Assembly (NCBI GenBank): GCA_037893225.1
Contig: JAZGUH010000732.1
Span: 351,129 to 415,128, forward strand
Length of the DNA stretch: 64,000 bases
Direction of reading: 5' to 3'
DNA from: Hippasteria phrygiana
Lineage: Eukaryota > Echinodermata > Asteroidea > Valvatida > Goniasteridae
The notes under the pieces were generated by a model. The model saw nothing but the letters and a program-made list of their open reading frames with translations. It was not told the origin of the DNA and ran no database searches. Shown piece after piece: positions 54,007 to 64,000 of this stretch (position 1 is its first letter; each line of letters begins with the position of its first letter). Both the position numbers and the translations under genes were made by a program.

Positions 54007-55500
54007 CTAATCTTTAATGGTTGATAGAAAAAAGCTACTTCCAAAGGTTTGAGTAGAGTACCGGGTTTGACGGAACTGTTTGTGGTGTTTCCTTGATTGT
54101 CTCCCAGTTCGGTGAATATAGTTATTGAGTGGTATTACGGCCATATTGTTTTCCATCTTGTAGATAATGCTGAGTTTTCTTATTTTCCTTCTAGTTTCCA
54201 AGGGTTCCCAACCAAGATCTTTGAGAATTATGGTGATAGTTCCCGGTGTGTTTTTGTAATTGCCTGTACAAAAACGAGCTGCTTGTCTCTGTATTCTTTC
54301 TAGTGTCCTGATGTTTTTCTTCTTGTGCGGATCCCAAGCTGCAGTGGCATACTCAAGGACAGGACGAACTAAAGTAGTATAGGCCGTTGATTTTACCTTC
54401 AAGGAACAGTTGCCTAGGTTACGTCTAATTACTCCTAATACTACAGCTGCTGAAGTCTGGGTATCCCAACTGAGTGTGTTCGATATCAAGACTCCCAGAT
54501 AAGAATGTGACTCTACTGATGCCAGTTTTTGCCCGCAAAGGGTGTAGATATTACATTTCGGAGTTTTTGATGAGATGGACATTGTGAAGCATTTCTTCGG
54601 GTTAAAATGCATAAGCCATGTATCTTGCCAGTTCTCAAGCTTTTTAAGATCGTCTTGAAGTATCGTTGTATCTACAGCTGATTTAATAGGTGTATACAGA
54701 AGGCAATCATCTGCAAATAGCCTAACATTTGATGTAAGTTTTCCTGGTAAGTCGTTTATATACACTAGAAACAGCAATGGACCAAGGACAGTCCCCTGTG
54801 GCACACCTGAGGTAACCCTGACCGATGATGAAGTTGCACCATTGACCACTACCTGTTGAGTTCTACCAATCAGAAAGCTCTCGATCCATGTAACAAGTGA
54901 CCCTCTGATTCCATAATAATTGAGTTTGTGGATTAACCTATGATTGGGGGACTTTGTCAAACGCTTTTGTGAAATCCAATATAGCAACGTCGACTGTTTG
55001 TTTCTCGTCTAGAGCTTTAGTGATGTCATGAATAGTGAGGATAAGCTGGGTTTCTGTTGACCTTTTGGCTCGAAAGCCGTGTTGACAATCAGTTAAAATC
55101 TGATGTTCATCAAAATGCTTCATGATGTGGCTATGTTGTATGTGTTTAAGAAGTTTAGAAATGACTGGGGTTAACGAAATCGGTCTGTAATTGCTGGTTC
55201 AGCTCTTAGGCTGTTGCCCTTTTTGAAGAGGGCAACAACGTTAGCCTCCTTCCAAGCTTTTGGCACTTGACCCAAATCAACCGATATTTGAAACAGGTCT
55301 TTCAGGATTGGTGCTAGTTGTTCAGCAAAAGTCTTTAGAAACCAGGGGGGTATCCTATCTGGGCCTTGGGACTTTGACGGATTAATTTTCAGAAGTTGGT
55401 CCATGACTCCTTTTGTTGAGATGACAAGATGACCGATAGAAACATATGGGCTTGTACCCATGTCTGGTAGTGAACTGCTGGAATTTTCCTGGGTGAACAC
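54007..55500 (-). pseudogene. PHD-type LINE reverse transcriptase
   Basis: RT blocks on the minus strand: KSQGPDRIPPWFLK (about 55370), AWKEANVVALFKKGN (about 55250), CQHGFRAKRSTETQL (about 55090), VDVAILDFTKAFDKVP (about 54990-54950), GVPQGTVLGPLLFLVYINDL (about 54810-54750), LFADDCLLY with catalytic DD at 54706-54711, then MHFNPKKC and SHSYLGVLI. The C-terminal EYATAAWDPHKKKNIRTLER thumb region follows. Frame changes at about 55170 and 54960 break it. The last 326 codons are intact, and the frame ends at a stop where relatives have Trp. Confidence 0.88.
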
Positions 55501-55931
55501 ACTTTGAATTGACTATTCAGAATTTCAGCTTTTCGCATGTCATCACTGACGACATTCCCGTCGCTGTTCAGGTCTGTAATTCCTTGGTTATCCTGGCGCA
55601 GTCTTGAGATGAAATTCGAAAAAGCTTTGGGTTTGTCAGTATTTGCTGGATTCAAAAATTCTCTAATATAATTTAAGCGTGCTGATTTTAAACACTTGTG
55701 GACTTCTTTCCGGGTATCACAAAATTGTTGCCAGTCTGAGTGCAATCTGGATTTTTTGTTTTTTTTCCGTTTTGCAGAGTTTTTTCAGCTCTTGTGTGAA
55801 CCATGGTAAGTTGTGTCTTGACGAAGTAACACGTAGAAATAAATTTGTTCATAATGTCAATAATCTTGGTACTAATTATGTTCCATTTAGCGTCGACCGA
55901 CTGTCCGTTGGTTGTAGCCAGATATTCCTCT

Positions 55932-56730
55932 CTAAAATCCTGAAGTGATTGTTGAAGTTGAAGTGATTGTCTTGTTGGCCTTGTTGCGGATAAAAACTTT
56001 CCGTTTAGGACGGCGTTTTAATCTGGGCGAAATGTTTATATTTACGACAACTATACTGTGATCTGCAATGCCATCGACGACTGGGAGATTTTTTATCAAG
56101 TCAAGATTGTTGGTAAAAACAAGATCCAGAATATTACTCGAGTTACCTTGGATTCTAGTAGATTGGTTCACGTGCTGCAGGCCATGTTCTTCAGCGAGAG
56201 ACACTAATTTACCAGCCGCGATTGAACTGTATCCACTTCTTTTGATGATTTTCCCAGTTTATTATTGAAAGATTGAAATCGCCAGTAACAATTAAATCAT
56301 GCGTGTTGATTTTGTCACCAAGCTTTGATAATGCCAGGCTTAGTTCATCAATCTTTTCTCCCTGCTGATCATCAGACGTTCGGTAAAATGTTCCTATAAT
56401 TATGGGTTTTCTCCTTTTGATCCGTGTTTCAGTCCAGATACATTCACAGTCAGTTGTGAGATTGGTCAGTTCGGTTGTTATAAGATCACCTTTGGCAGCC
56501 TGAAAAATCTTTTCGGAAGACACTAAAATGTGGAGGGAAGATCTCGTTGCTGCCAATAGAAGGATCAAGCCAAGATTCTGTGCCACAGATTACATCTGGC
56601 TTGTGAATTTCATCCAGAACTTGAACATCTGCTGCCTTTCCTTTATTGCTTTGACAATTGACGAGGATGCGTTTAAAATGCTCTCTTTTCTTTGGTCGAG
56701 AAATTGGTCTGGGTGCTTTCTTTTTGTTCT
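55932..56730 (-). pseudogene. PHD-type LINE APE endonuclease
   Basis: Endonuclease blocks in broken frames: RILVNCQSNKGK (start, about 56665), DVICGTESWLDPS (catalytic Glu, about 56600), PIIIGTFYRTSDDQ (about 56410), DLIVTGDFNLSIINW (about 56300), NILDLVFTN (about 56130) and GIADHSIVVVNI (active-site Asp-His, about 56070). At least two frame changes occur, near 56560 and 56210. Confidence 0.82.
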
Positions 56731-56738
56731 TGAGAGTT

Positions 56739-57191
56739 TCAGCACCATGGGAGAATACCACTTGAGTGTGCATCAAACAAGTGAAATGAATTTGATGTGG
56801 AAATTCCTGAACTATTAAAGAACGAATCTGAAAAGTTGAAATAATCACACTCTGGGCAGGCCCATGAACATGACGAATTCATCAATAATTCATAAGTCAG
56901 ATCATCAATGCTACAGCAGTTGGTATGTATCCATGAATCACAGCGATCACACTGGACAGCTTTGTGGTCCTTCAAAACATTTCCATGGCAAATTCCACAA
57001 GGTGCACAGCATATAGAACAAAACCATGAGCATAGTGAAGTGGGTTTGTTTTTGTTTTTCAAGTACTCCGCACGTGATAGTCCTGCACACTTGATGTGAA
57101 CAAATGAGTTGCATTCCTCACATAGAAGTTTTAGTCCATTCGATTTAATTGTCTTCGAACATTCTCCACATTTGACACTGGGTTTTGCCAC
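56739..57191 (-). pseudogene. PHD-finger region of the LINE
   Basis: About 150 codons with two Cys4-His-Cys3-like zinc fingers. The first is CGECSK...LLCEECNSFVHIKCAGL...CSWFCSICC. The second is CGICHGN...VQCDRCDSWIHTNCCSI...CSWACPEC. PHD fingers in this place are known in some CR1/L2-type elements and may help bind chromatin at the insertion site. The frame itself is intact, but downstream frames are broken. Confidence 0.8.
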
Positions 57192-57199
57192 ATTTGTAG

Positions 57200-58299
57200 G
57201 TCATGGGTTAATTTCCACGTCTCCAGACAAAACAAGGCTCAAACAAAGTATACAACGCGGTTTGTGTCTCACTGATTTCGAAATTAATAATCCTGATGAA
57301 TATGCATGTCGTATGCCTTTCATCCTTGCAATGTGTTCCCAGCTGGGGTCATTATTATATATGCAAGCATCACCATGTAGAGTACATTAACGATTGTCAT
57401 GGTTGCCGGAGACCCACTGGAAAAATGATGAAAATGTAGTCGGCCTAGATGTACTTACAGAATGTCCATGGTTGATCTCTTCACTGGTATAGTTAAAATA
57501 ATTTAAAATAATCCGAAGCAACACAAACAGTAGAATGGTACCATCAAAGCTCAGTCTATGCCGTGTGCGATGAGAACAGGCCGCCATGACAGTCAATGTT
57601 AAAAAACAGCTGCGTCAATGTTAAAAAGGACCCACAAAACCTTAAAAATCCGCGGGAGTCACTAAAAACCGAAGTCTAAAATGCCAATGATAATCTTAAA
57701 AACAAATAGGCCTAGGGCCTATATCCCCAAAACCTGATTGCAACCACGGCTCTCTCTGCATTTGAAGCACGATGTGTGGGCAAGGGAACTAATTTGTGTC
57801 GGTCATTGTGTTCCCGGAATCTCAGGAATTCTTTAAAGAAATCTAAGGGGATGTATTAGGTTAGGTACAATAGTCTGGAGTGTGTATAGGGTAAAGGGAC
57901 AAGAGGGGGGGGGGGGGGTACCCCTTGCCCACATATTGTGCTGGGTATGTATATCTCACACCGGGTACATGGTGCTGACATGGATCTCGGAGATGTTTAC
58001 CTAATAACAAAAATCTCACAGCCAGTTCCATAAAGTACTCCAGAACCGGAAACTGATATTTTTCAAGGCCAAAAACTCAAAATTTTAATGAGAAGTAATT
58101 TTAAAGATGTGCAAATGTTTACATTGAAATACATTGCTGCTGTAGCTAATTAGTATGGACATTTATTTTAATTTAGCGCATGTGCACAAACTTAGTAGCC
58201 TATTGGAACGTACGGGTGTACACGCTCTTTTGGCGTTCCTTATTTGGCCACCAACCTAAAATAACACGGGTTACCCGACAACGGGGTTTCGAATACGCC
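57200..58299. other. Non-coding, possible LINE 5' UTR and flank
   Basis: No gene seen. It contains a G run at 57905-57918. The part next to 57191 may be the 5' UTR of the PHD-type LINE. Confidence 0.4.
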
Positions 58300-58360
58300 T
58301 TTGTCAGTCTCCCCGCACTAGAATTGTTTGAATGTTGTAAATATTTGCTTCAGTGGCTGT

Positions 58361-58875
58361 CATGTAAGAAGTTCCCGCATCAGGATTTGTCGAAATCTAG
58401 ATTCTGATGTTGCCTGGTTTGGCCTGGACATCTTTTGGGACACCTTGTATAGGGTTTTTACCCCGGCGTAGCACAGCAGTGAACCATCTCGAATACCGCA
58501 TCCTCCGCTGCTGTGCGACGACGATTTATCTGTGGTGATGAGGCAAAACTTCCTCTGAACGGGTGCATCAACAAACAGAACACTAGAGCCTATGCAGCAA
58601 AAGACCATCCACCCAGGGAGTTTACTTCAGACTCAAGAAACGATCAGAGAAATTTCATTTCTATAACCACAGACGAACAGCTTCTTGGAATGAAAAATGT
58701 AAAAAAAAGTCACAGTCAGTCACTCCTAGTTGGGGGCTGACCTTGCTGCACAAAAATGACTTCTGATTGGCTTGACAGATTTTGATGAAATAAAGACTAT
58801 TTTTCATGTAAGAAGTTCCCGCATCAGGATCTGTCGAAATCTAGATTATGAGGTTGCCTGGTTTGGCCTGGACAT
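58361..58875. repeat. Direct repeat pair of about 71 bp
   Basis: 58361-58431 and 58805-58875 both read CATGTAAGAAGTTCCCGCAT, CAGGATnTGTCGAAATCTAG and GTTGCCTGGTTTGGCCTGGA, 444 bp apart. The second is followed by a G run (58877-58897). Confidence 0.75.
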
Positions 58876-58897
58876 TGGGGGGGGGGGGGGGGGGGGG

Positions 58898-59849
58898 CAC
58901 CCTGTATAAGGACGGGCCGCCCTCTTATTAGGTCCTAGTCATTGCCCATGTACACCAGCTACTTACAATAGCGCAAAGTTGGGCCAGCATCTCCTCTACG
59001 TGTTCTATACCTGGTGCTGTGCTCCTCATCGCTGGATCGTGGCCGAGACTGACGGTGCTGCTGGACTTGATGCTTGGCCCAACGGCTGCGCTATAAGCAT
59101 TGACTTGGCGGGGCCAGATTCTGTGGGTTCCTTAAAGGTATTCGGCCGAATATCAATCTTATTTGCCGGCTTGCTATCTTATGTTATGCCTATTTGTATA
59201 ATTTGCTGCTTTGCTAATTTCTTTTGAATGTATTTTGCTTTGCCTGTATGTAATGCTTTGCTTTTGAAGTCTAAAGTTGCAGACTAACTGGGATGGTTGC
59301 TTTCACATACATATGTTGCTAACTAATTTGAGTGAACTAATTCCATTTGATTAACTGTAATTGATTGGCCTGTTTCCGCATTTTGATTCAAAGTCATGGT
59401 TCCCATTCTAATATCTTTCTGAAGTGCGTTCACCGTACGTAACAATGACAATAATAGAGAGGTTGGGATTTCCAACTTGTACTTTCAACGCATACTATCA
59501 GCTTACCAACAAAAGAGACAAGTTTTCAGTTTTTATTTTAATCGCATACGGTTGATTTCATGTGTTTAAAACTAAGTTTGTTTTTAATGTCGACAAAAGT
59601 TCAAGACGATTTTCTTGAAATACCAACAGTTGTATGACATCATCAGTTCCCCCCCGGCGCAGTCCTTCCTTTTAAGCCCTACACGTAACGTCGTATGTGT
59701 AAAAGCGATTGTTACAAGTACACCGTCGTGTAAATTTAGGATACCTCAGCTTGCGGTCGCTGGTTATTGCTATTGTTCATCAGTATCGTTCGCTTTCCAT
59801 TTTGCTGCATACAGACCTACGTAGTTCATTAATCTCAGTCGAATTTGTT
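58898..59849. other. Non-coding, no convincing gene
   Basis: AT-rich. An 82-codon open stretch near 58979 has no clear homolog (see rejected items). Confidence 0.4.
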
Positions 59850-60151
59850 ATAAAAAATGAGTCTTTTAGCAGCTTTTAGGGTATACAAGACGTCTCATAC
59901 TGTGCAAAGCCCCTCAACTCCTCTTACCACTGTACCGTTTGGGCACGTAATTATGATGAGAACAGTCGAAGAAGATCTGGCTTATCAAATCGGAAAAGTT
60001 CTCGGCATTCGTGCTCCGAAAAGGACGAGAGATCGAAGATTCCTTCTTTTTCAAAGACTAACTTAGAAATTGCTGGTTTCAGTAACTCGGATAGAATAAT
60101 TAATTCATCATCGTTGTCAATAACACCCAATAACCGCATCTTAACAGCCAT
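59850..60151 (-). pseudogene. PIF/Harbinger (HARBI1-like) transposase N-terminal remnant
   Basis: The minus strand from about 60151 (MAVKMRLLGVIDND) encodes SSFSEHECRELFRFDKPDLL, matching the N-terminal helix block of Harbinger nucleases (an ECRQLFRF..DDI-type motif). After a frame change it continues CPNGTVVRGVEGLCTV (about 59945-59900), like the GT.C.G.EALCI block that follows in the family, and then hits a stop. The DDE catalytic core is absent. It may derive from the same superfamily as the MITEs at 29895 and 53014. Confidence 0.6.
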
Positions 60152-60169
60152 ATTGCACTTTTGCAAGTC

Positions 60170-60950
60170 GCTGTTGCAAGTGACATGCTTGACTGATCAC
60201 TATGGATGTCTCAGAGGTTACGAGACATTCGGATGTCTCAGAGGTTATGTTTTGTCTCAGGGGCTATTTTTTTGGTATTTTAATTTATTAACAGTGATTG
60301 TTAAAAAGGTTACCCATATCCTAGTGATCCAAAACCAGTGCCCTCTAACAACGTTAGCGTACACCCACATACAAAATAAAAACAAAGTAAAAGAAAGGGA
60401 AGCAATTAAGAACCCTCCGTTTTATCTGTGATTTGTGCACGTTTCTTTTTTTTACCCCTTTTTCGGGGACTTTTTTTTGGGGGGCCCCCTCCCAAAAAAT
60501 AAAATTGTGTTGTGGATCCGCCTTTGCCCTCTATACGCCGCCTTAACGCATAAAGTCTACTGATATTTTTTATCAATGGGAAGGGACGGGCATGCATATA
60601 TATTACTTTTAGGGCATGTGCATACATATTTCAAACATTGGTGATTTTGCATAACCAACCCTGTGAGAACTAATAGCCCGCAAAATTACACATTTCAAAT
60701 CTTGATTGTAATTGTGAAATTGACACAATTGAAGCAAACTTTTAAAGCGGTAATTAATGTATTTATTAAATCGTATTTTGTGATGAGGACATCTATAATA
60801 ATTAGACACAAAATGAATATGATAAATATACAAAACAGCGGTTATTTCAATCACTTTTCCCCGTAACAAATTGGCTGCCCGCTTCCAATAGTTAGCCACT
60901 GTTTCTGTACAGAATTTGGCCGCATCATGCATGACTTCACTTCCACAAGT
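60170..60950. other. Non-coding, no feature recognised
   Basis: AT-rich with a TTTTTCGGGGAC/GGGGGGCCCCCTCCC G/C-run patch at about 60460-60495. No gene. Confidence 0.45.
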
Positions 60951-60954
60951 ACAC

Positions 60955-61110
60955 ACACACAAGTGTGTAAATACCTGCAATCGTGGACGTCCCATTGTTC
61001 CTCTTTGTGTATACTCTAACTTTTTCGGAAGGCCTCCCATATGTTTTGTACACGATTTTCAATCGTGGACGTTCGGTCAAACGTGGACCCTTTGTCTACG
61101 CCCGAATTAT
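60955..61110. repeat. Dispersed repeat, partner of 39030-39145
   Basis: Shares TACTCTAACTTTTT and TTTTGTACACGATTTTCAA with the copy at 39030, plus flanking words in the same order. Confidence 0.55.
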
Positions 61111-61189
61111 TTTGTCCTAGGTCCACGATTGCCGGTATATACATACTTACACACACACACATACGTTGAAAAATCTCAACCTCTCCAAT

Positions 61190-62745
61190 AAGACGAACGA
61201 ATACTCGGACAAATCCTCGCAATGGTATTATAACTTGCCGTAAAGCACAGTGAAACACGTAGGCCTATAATCGTCGCAAGTCTTACAGTCTGTGCGAGGA
61301 TTCATACGTGTTTCACTGTGTTACGGCAGGGTTCTGATATCTTCGCAAGGACTGTAACCTGTTTCCATAAGTACAAATATCACTCAACTCTCACAACCAA
61401 TTCGAGGATGACACCGTACCATACCCAAGCTTTGATTGCAATAACTATACACACTGGTCCTCGCAATAATAGTAGAACTGGCCGTAAAGCACAGTAAAAC
61501 ACGTAGGCCTATAATCGTCGCAGGTCTTACAATAATGCGAAGATTCATATGTGTTTGACTGCACGTAACGTGTTTCCACATTTAAAAATATCACTCGTCT
61601 CACAATCAATTCCAGCACAGTTTTCGATACCGCAAGCTTTCATGACATTAACTAGACGAACAAATACACAGACAGGTCCTCGCAATGACATTAGAACTTG
61701 CCGTAAAGCACAGTAAAACATGTAGGGCTAGGCTTATCAATACTCGCAAGTCTTACAATCTGTGCGAGGACTCGTACGTGTTTCACTGTATTACGGCCAG
61801 ATTCTGATAGCTTCGCGAGGACTGTCACGTGTTTCCACCAATACAAAAGTCACTCGTATCACAACCAGTTCGAGAATAACATCGTATGATACGTTATATT
61901 TAGCCTCCAACAACTAGACGAACGAAGACACAGGCAGATCTTACAATCTGTGTGAGGATTACACGTGTTTTCGCCGCCTTATAATAGGAAGTTTTGATAT
62001 TGTGAGGAGAGAAACGTGTTTCTACAAGACAAATATCACTCGTCTCACAACCAATTCGACGATTACATCGTATGATACCCGAAGCTTCTATGACAATACG
62101 TAGACCAACGAATACACAGACAAATCATCGCAAAGATATTAGAACTTGTCGTAAAGCACAGTGAAACATGTAGGCCTACAATCCTCGCAAGGCTTACAAT
62201 CTGTGCGAGGATTCATGCGTGTTTCACTGTATTACGGCGAGGTTCCGATATCTTTGCGAGGACTGTAACGTGTTTCCACAAGTAAAAATATCACTCGTCT
62301 CACAATCAATTCGAGGATGACATCGTACCATACCCAAGCTTTGATGGAAATAACTAGACGAACGAATACATACAGGTCCTCGCAATGATATTAGAACTGG
62401 CCGTAAAGCACATTAAAACACGTAGGCGTATAATCGTCGCAGGTCTTACAATAATGCGATGATTCATATGTGTTTTACTGTGTTACGGCCAGGTTCTGAT
62501 ATCTTCGCGAGGACTGCAACTTGTTTCTTCAAGTAAAAATATCACTCGTCTCACAATCAATTCCAGCACATTTTTCGATACCGCAAGCTTTCATTACAAT
62601 AACTAGACGAACAAATACACAGACAGGTCCTCGCAATGACATTAACTTGCCGTAAAGCACAGTGCAACATGTAGGGCTAGGCTTATCAATGCTCGCAAGT
62701 CTTACAATCTGTGCGAGGACTCGTTCGTGTTTCACTGTATTACGG
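61190..62745. repeat. Higher-order satellite-like array of palindromic monomers
   Basis: About seven monomers of 190-250 bp start with AGACGAACnAATACACAGAC-type words (near 61193, 61445, 61664, 61916, 62102, 62355 and 62605). Each holds GCCGTAAAGCACAGTGAAAC and the inverse GTTTCACTGTATTACGGC, so monomers are palindromic. Monomers three to four apart are most alike (61193 with 62102, 61445 with 62355, 61664 with 62605), giving a higher-order period of about 0.91-0.94 kb. Non-coding. Confidence 0.85.
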
Positions 62746-63179
62746 CGAAAATCTTGGGCAAATTCTTCAATTTTTACCTGAATTAACCAACAATGTGGTA
62801 AATTAATACCAATGTCTTCCCAACGTTTGGTGCCGTGGCTATCCTGCGGGCGCCTCGCGATTGGAGTCGAGAAAACTTCAAAGGGCACCGCGCGGGCCCC
62901 GCTAAATATGTGACTGCTACACACGGATGCCGCAGACCCCTGCGATACCCCCGATTTTCAAAAATCTTAAAAATCCGCCGTAGGTAGCTAAAATTTGTAC
63001 GGGGCCCGGTGGATATGTGACTGAGGCATTAGACGGCTGGTCTTCGTCCAGTTGTCATGAAGGCTCTAGGTACTTGTATCTTACGATATCAGCGAATTGA
63101 TTGTTAGACATGGGTGGTTCTTTTGCTTGTAGAAAGTAAAAACACATCGCAGTTCTCGTGAAGATACACTGTTATTACG
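62746..63179. other. Non-coding, no feature recognised
   Basis: Slightly GC-richer patch (CGCGCGGGCCCC near 62890) with no gene or repeat recognised. Confidence 0.45.
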
Positions 63180-64000
63180 GTTGTGTAAAATCTTACACAA
63201 GTTGTGTAAAATTTTACACAACCGCTGTTTACTATAATGAACCTAGCAACTGTTGTGTAAACAGTTTACACAACCCCAGTTGTGTAATTTGTAAACAACA
63301 GTTGTTTCTACACAATAATGTGTAAAATTCATTTACCCAATTAGTTGTGTAAATGGTTTACACAGCAATTTGTTAATTGTTGAAGCAAAAACGGTACACA
63401 ACGGGAAGTGCACAGTAAATTTACGGGATTTTTTTACAGTGTGGATTGCCATTAACTTACAGACATGAATGAATTCGGAACCAGACTAAACTTATTATAC
63501 ATTACTAAGGTAGAGTGTACAAATGCTACGATAATTTACTAAAGACTACAAAGTGAACAATGTTGTGATTTAGGTTTATATTCAGCGTATCCCCATCACA
63601 ATAAAGTCATGGCTTCCCATGAACAATTTCAATATTTGAATATGAAATTAAAGGACATGTTATAAGATTCTTCACCTATGTTTGTAAAAAAAAACAAATT
63701 CTGTTGTGGAATTGTTTGAATAAAACATTATTATGGTCAAGAAAGTGTATTTTTGGACTAAACACAGCAATTTAACCTGAATTTTGTGAATAAAAATTTC
63801 CTCATTTCCTCAGATTTCATTTCTAGTAGTACTTCGTGATTTCTTATCACGTGCTTCAAAGTCTACACAACAGTTGTTTCAATTCAGTTTTGGCGACAAT
63901 ATCGATTTATATGCATTTACACAACCTAGCATTTACACAACTTGGATATGATCACACAATCTTGTTCAATAATTACACAAGGCTGTTTAAAATATTTTCT
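63180..64000. repeat. GTTGTGTAAA hairpin-motif region, running off the window
   Basis: GTTGTGTAAA and its inverse TTTACACAAC recur in both orientations at 63180-63385 and again at 63860-63985. The palindrome GTTGTGTAAAATTTTACACA is at about 63201. A TTTTTTACAGTGTGG motif near 63430 resembles an element end. The middle (63440-63850) is plain AT-rich sequence. It is probably one or two non-autonomous elements, the last cut by the window edge. Confidence 0.55.

Larger units (their letters stand above)
53760..57191 (-). mobile_element. CR1/L2-superfamily LINE with PHD-finger N-terminus, decayed
   Basis: Minus-strand element of about 3.4 kb. In transcription order it has a PHD-finger region (57191-56739), APE endonuclease (about 56730-55932), linker (55745-55389) and reverse transcriptase (55500-54007). 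Similarity continues past an in-frame stop at 54007-54009 (a Trp position) to about 53940. Several frameshifts separate the parts. The 5' boundary is not defined, and the start codon of the PHD frame is unclear (a GTG opens it). Confidence 0.82.

Noticed and set aside
58979..59227. Open stretch with WIVAETDGAAG...WPNG, loosely like an LDL-receptor YWTD repeat, with an acceptor-like and a donor-like site
   Set aside because: The resemblance is a single short motif, there is no neighbouring exon and no repeat of the motif. It is too weak to call an exon without a search.
61190..62745. Possible CRISPR array
   Set aside because: The repeats are long, imperfect, palindromic monomers in a eukaryotic sequence, without constant short repeats and unique spacers and without cas genes.
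1..64000. tRNA, rRNA or snRNA genes
   Set aside because: I looked for tRNA A/B box pairs and conserved rRNA words while reading and saw none convincing. A covariance-model scan would be needed to exclude decayed copies.

Overview
This is a eukaryotic, AT-rich, intron-bearing window from an animal genome, most likely a marine invertebrate deuterostome (echinoderm, hemichordate or lancelet). That placement is an inference. It rests on the mix of mobile elements (Ngaro with a hydrolase ORF, Academ-like, Gmr1-like Gypsy, Tx1-type L1, PHD-finger LINE) and on the frequent TAGGCCTAC and ACATGTACATGT words. Nothing looks bacterial. The only host-gene sequence I can support is one exon of an M1 (aminopeptidase N-type) metallopeptidase at 30380-30492. 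Almost everything else recognisable is a transposable element or a repeat.

Layout. 1-7.1 kb: a TTAA-flanked foldback MITE, a GTTGC/ACGT hairpin array, a complete non-autonomous hAT element with an exact 8-bp target duplication, a TTGCGT array, and a minus-strand LINE fragment joined to a scrap of Gypsy RT. 7.6-11.8 kb: two copies of a dispersed repeat (further copies near 31 and 34.5 kb) around a broken minus-strand CR1/L2-type LINE. About 12.7-19.2 kb: a plus-strand, apparently intact Ngaro (tyrosine-recombinase) retrotransposon with gag-like, RT/RNase H, recombinase and SGNH-hydrolase reading frames. 22.2-29.1 kb: the tail of a CR1/L2-type LINE facing a nearly full-length minus-strand Tx1/L1 element. 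29.9-38 kb: Harbinger-like and piggyBac-like MITEs, the aminopeptidase exon, tandem repeats and long G/C runs.

39.4-47.1 kb holds the most striking item. It is a DNA transposon of about 7.7 kb with 210-bp terminal inverted repeats. Its spliced gene encodes an N-terminal Cys/His region and a C-terminal domain that reads like an XPG/FEN nuclease (EE-x-DTR, DSD, CD, GKGK), as expected for the Academ (AcademX) lineage. About 200 bp beyond it lies a 3-kb palindrome (47321-50372) with arms over 1.2 kb. 50.9-53.5 kb: head-to-head scraps of a Gmr1-like Gypsy element interrupted by MITEs. 53.8-57.2 kb: a minus-strand LINE with PHD fingers. 59.85-60.17 kb: a Harbinger transposase remnant. 61.2-62.75 kb: a higher-order tandem repeat. 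From 63.2 kb to the end: a GTTGTGTAAA hairpin array.

The elements are nested and in both orientations, so the window behaves as a transposon graveyard with at least two young residents (Ngaro and the Academ-like element). Boundaries are exact where target duplications or inverted repeats could be read, and approximate elsewhere.
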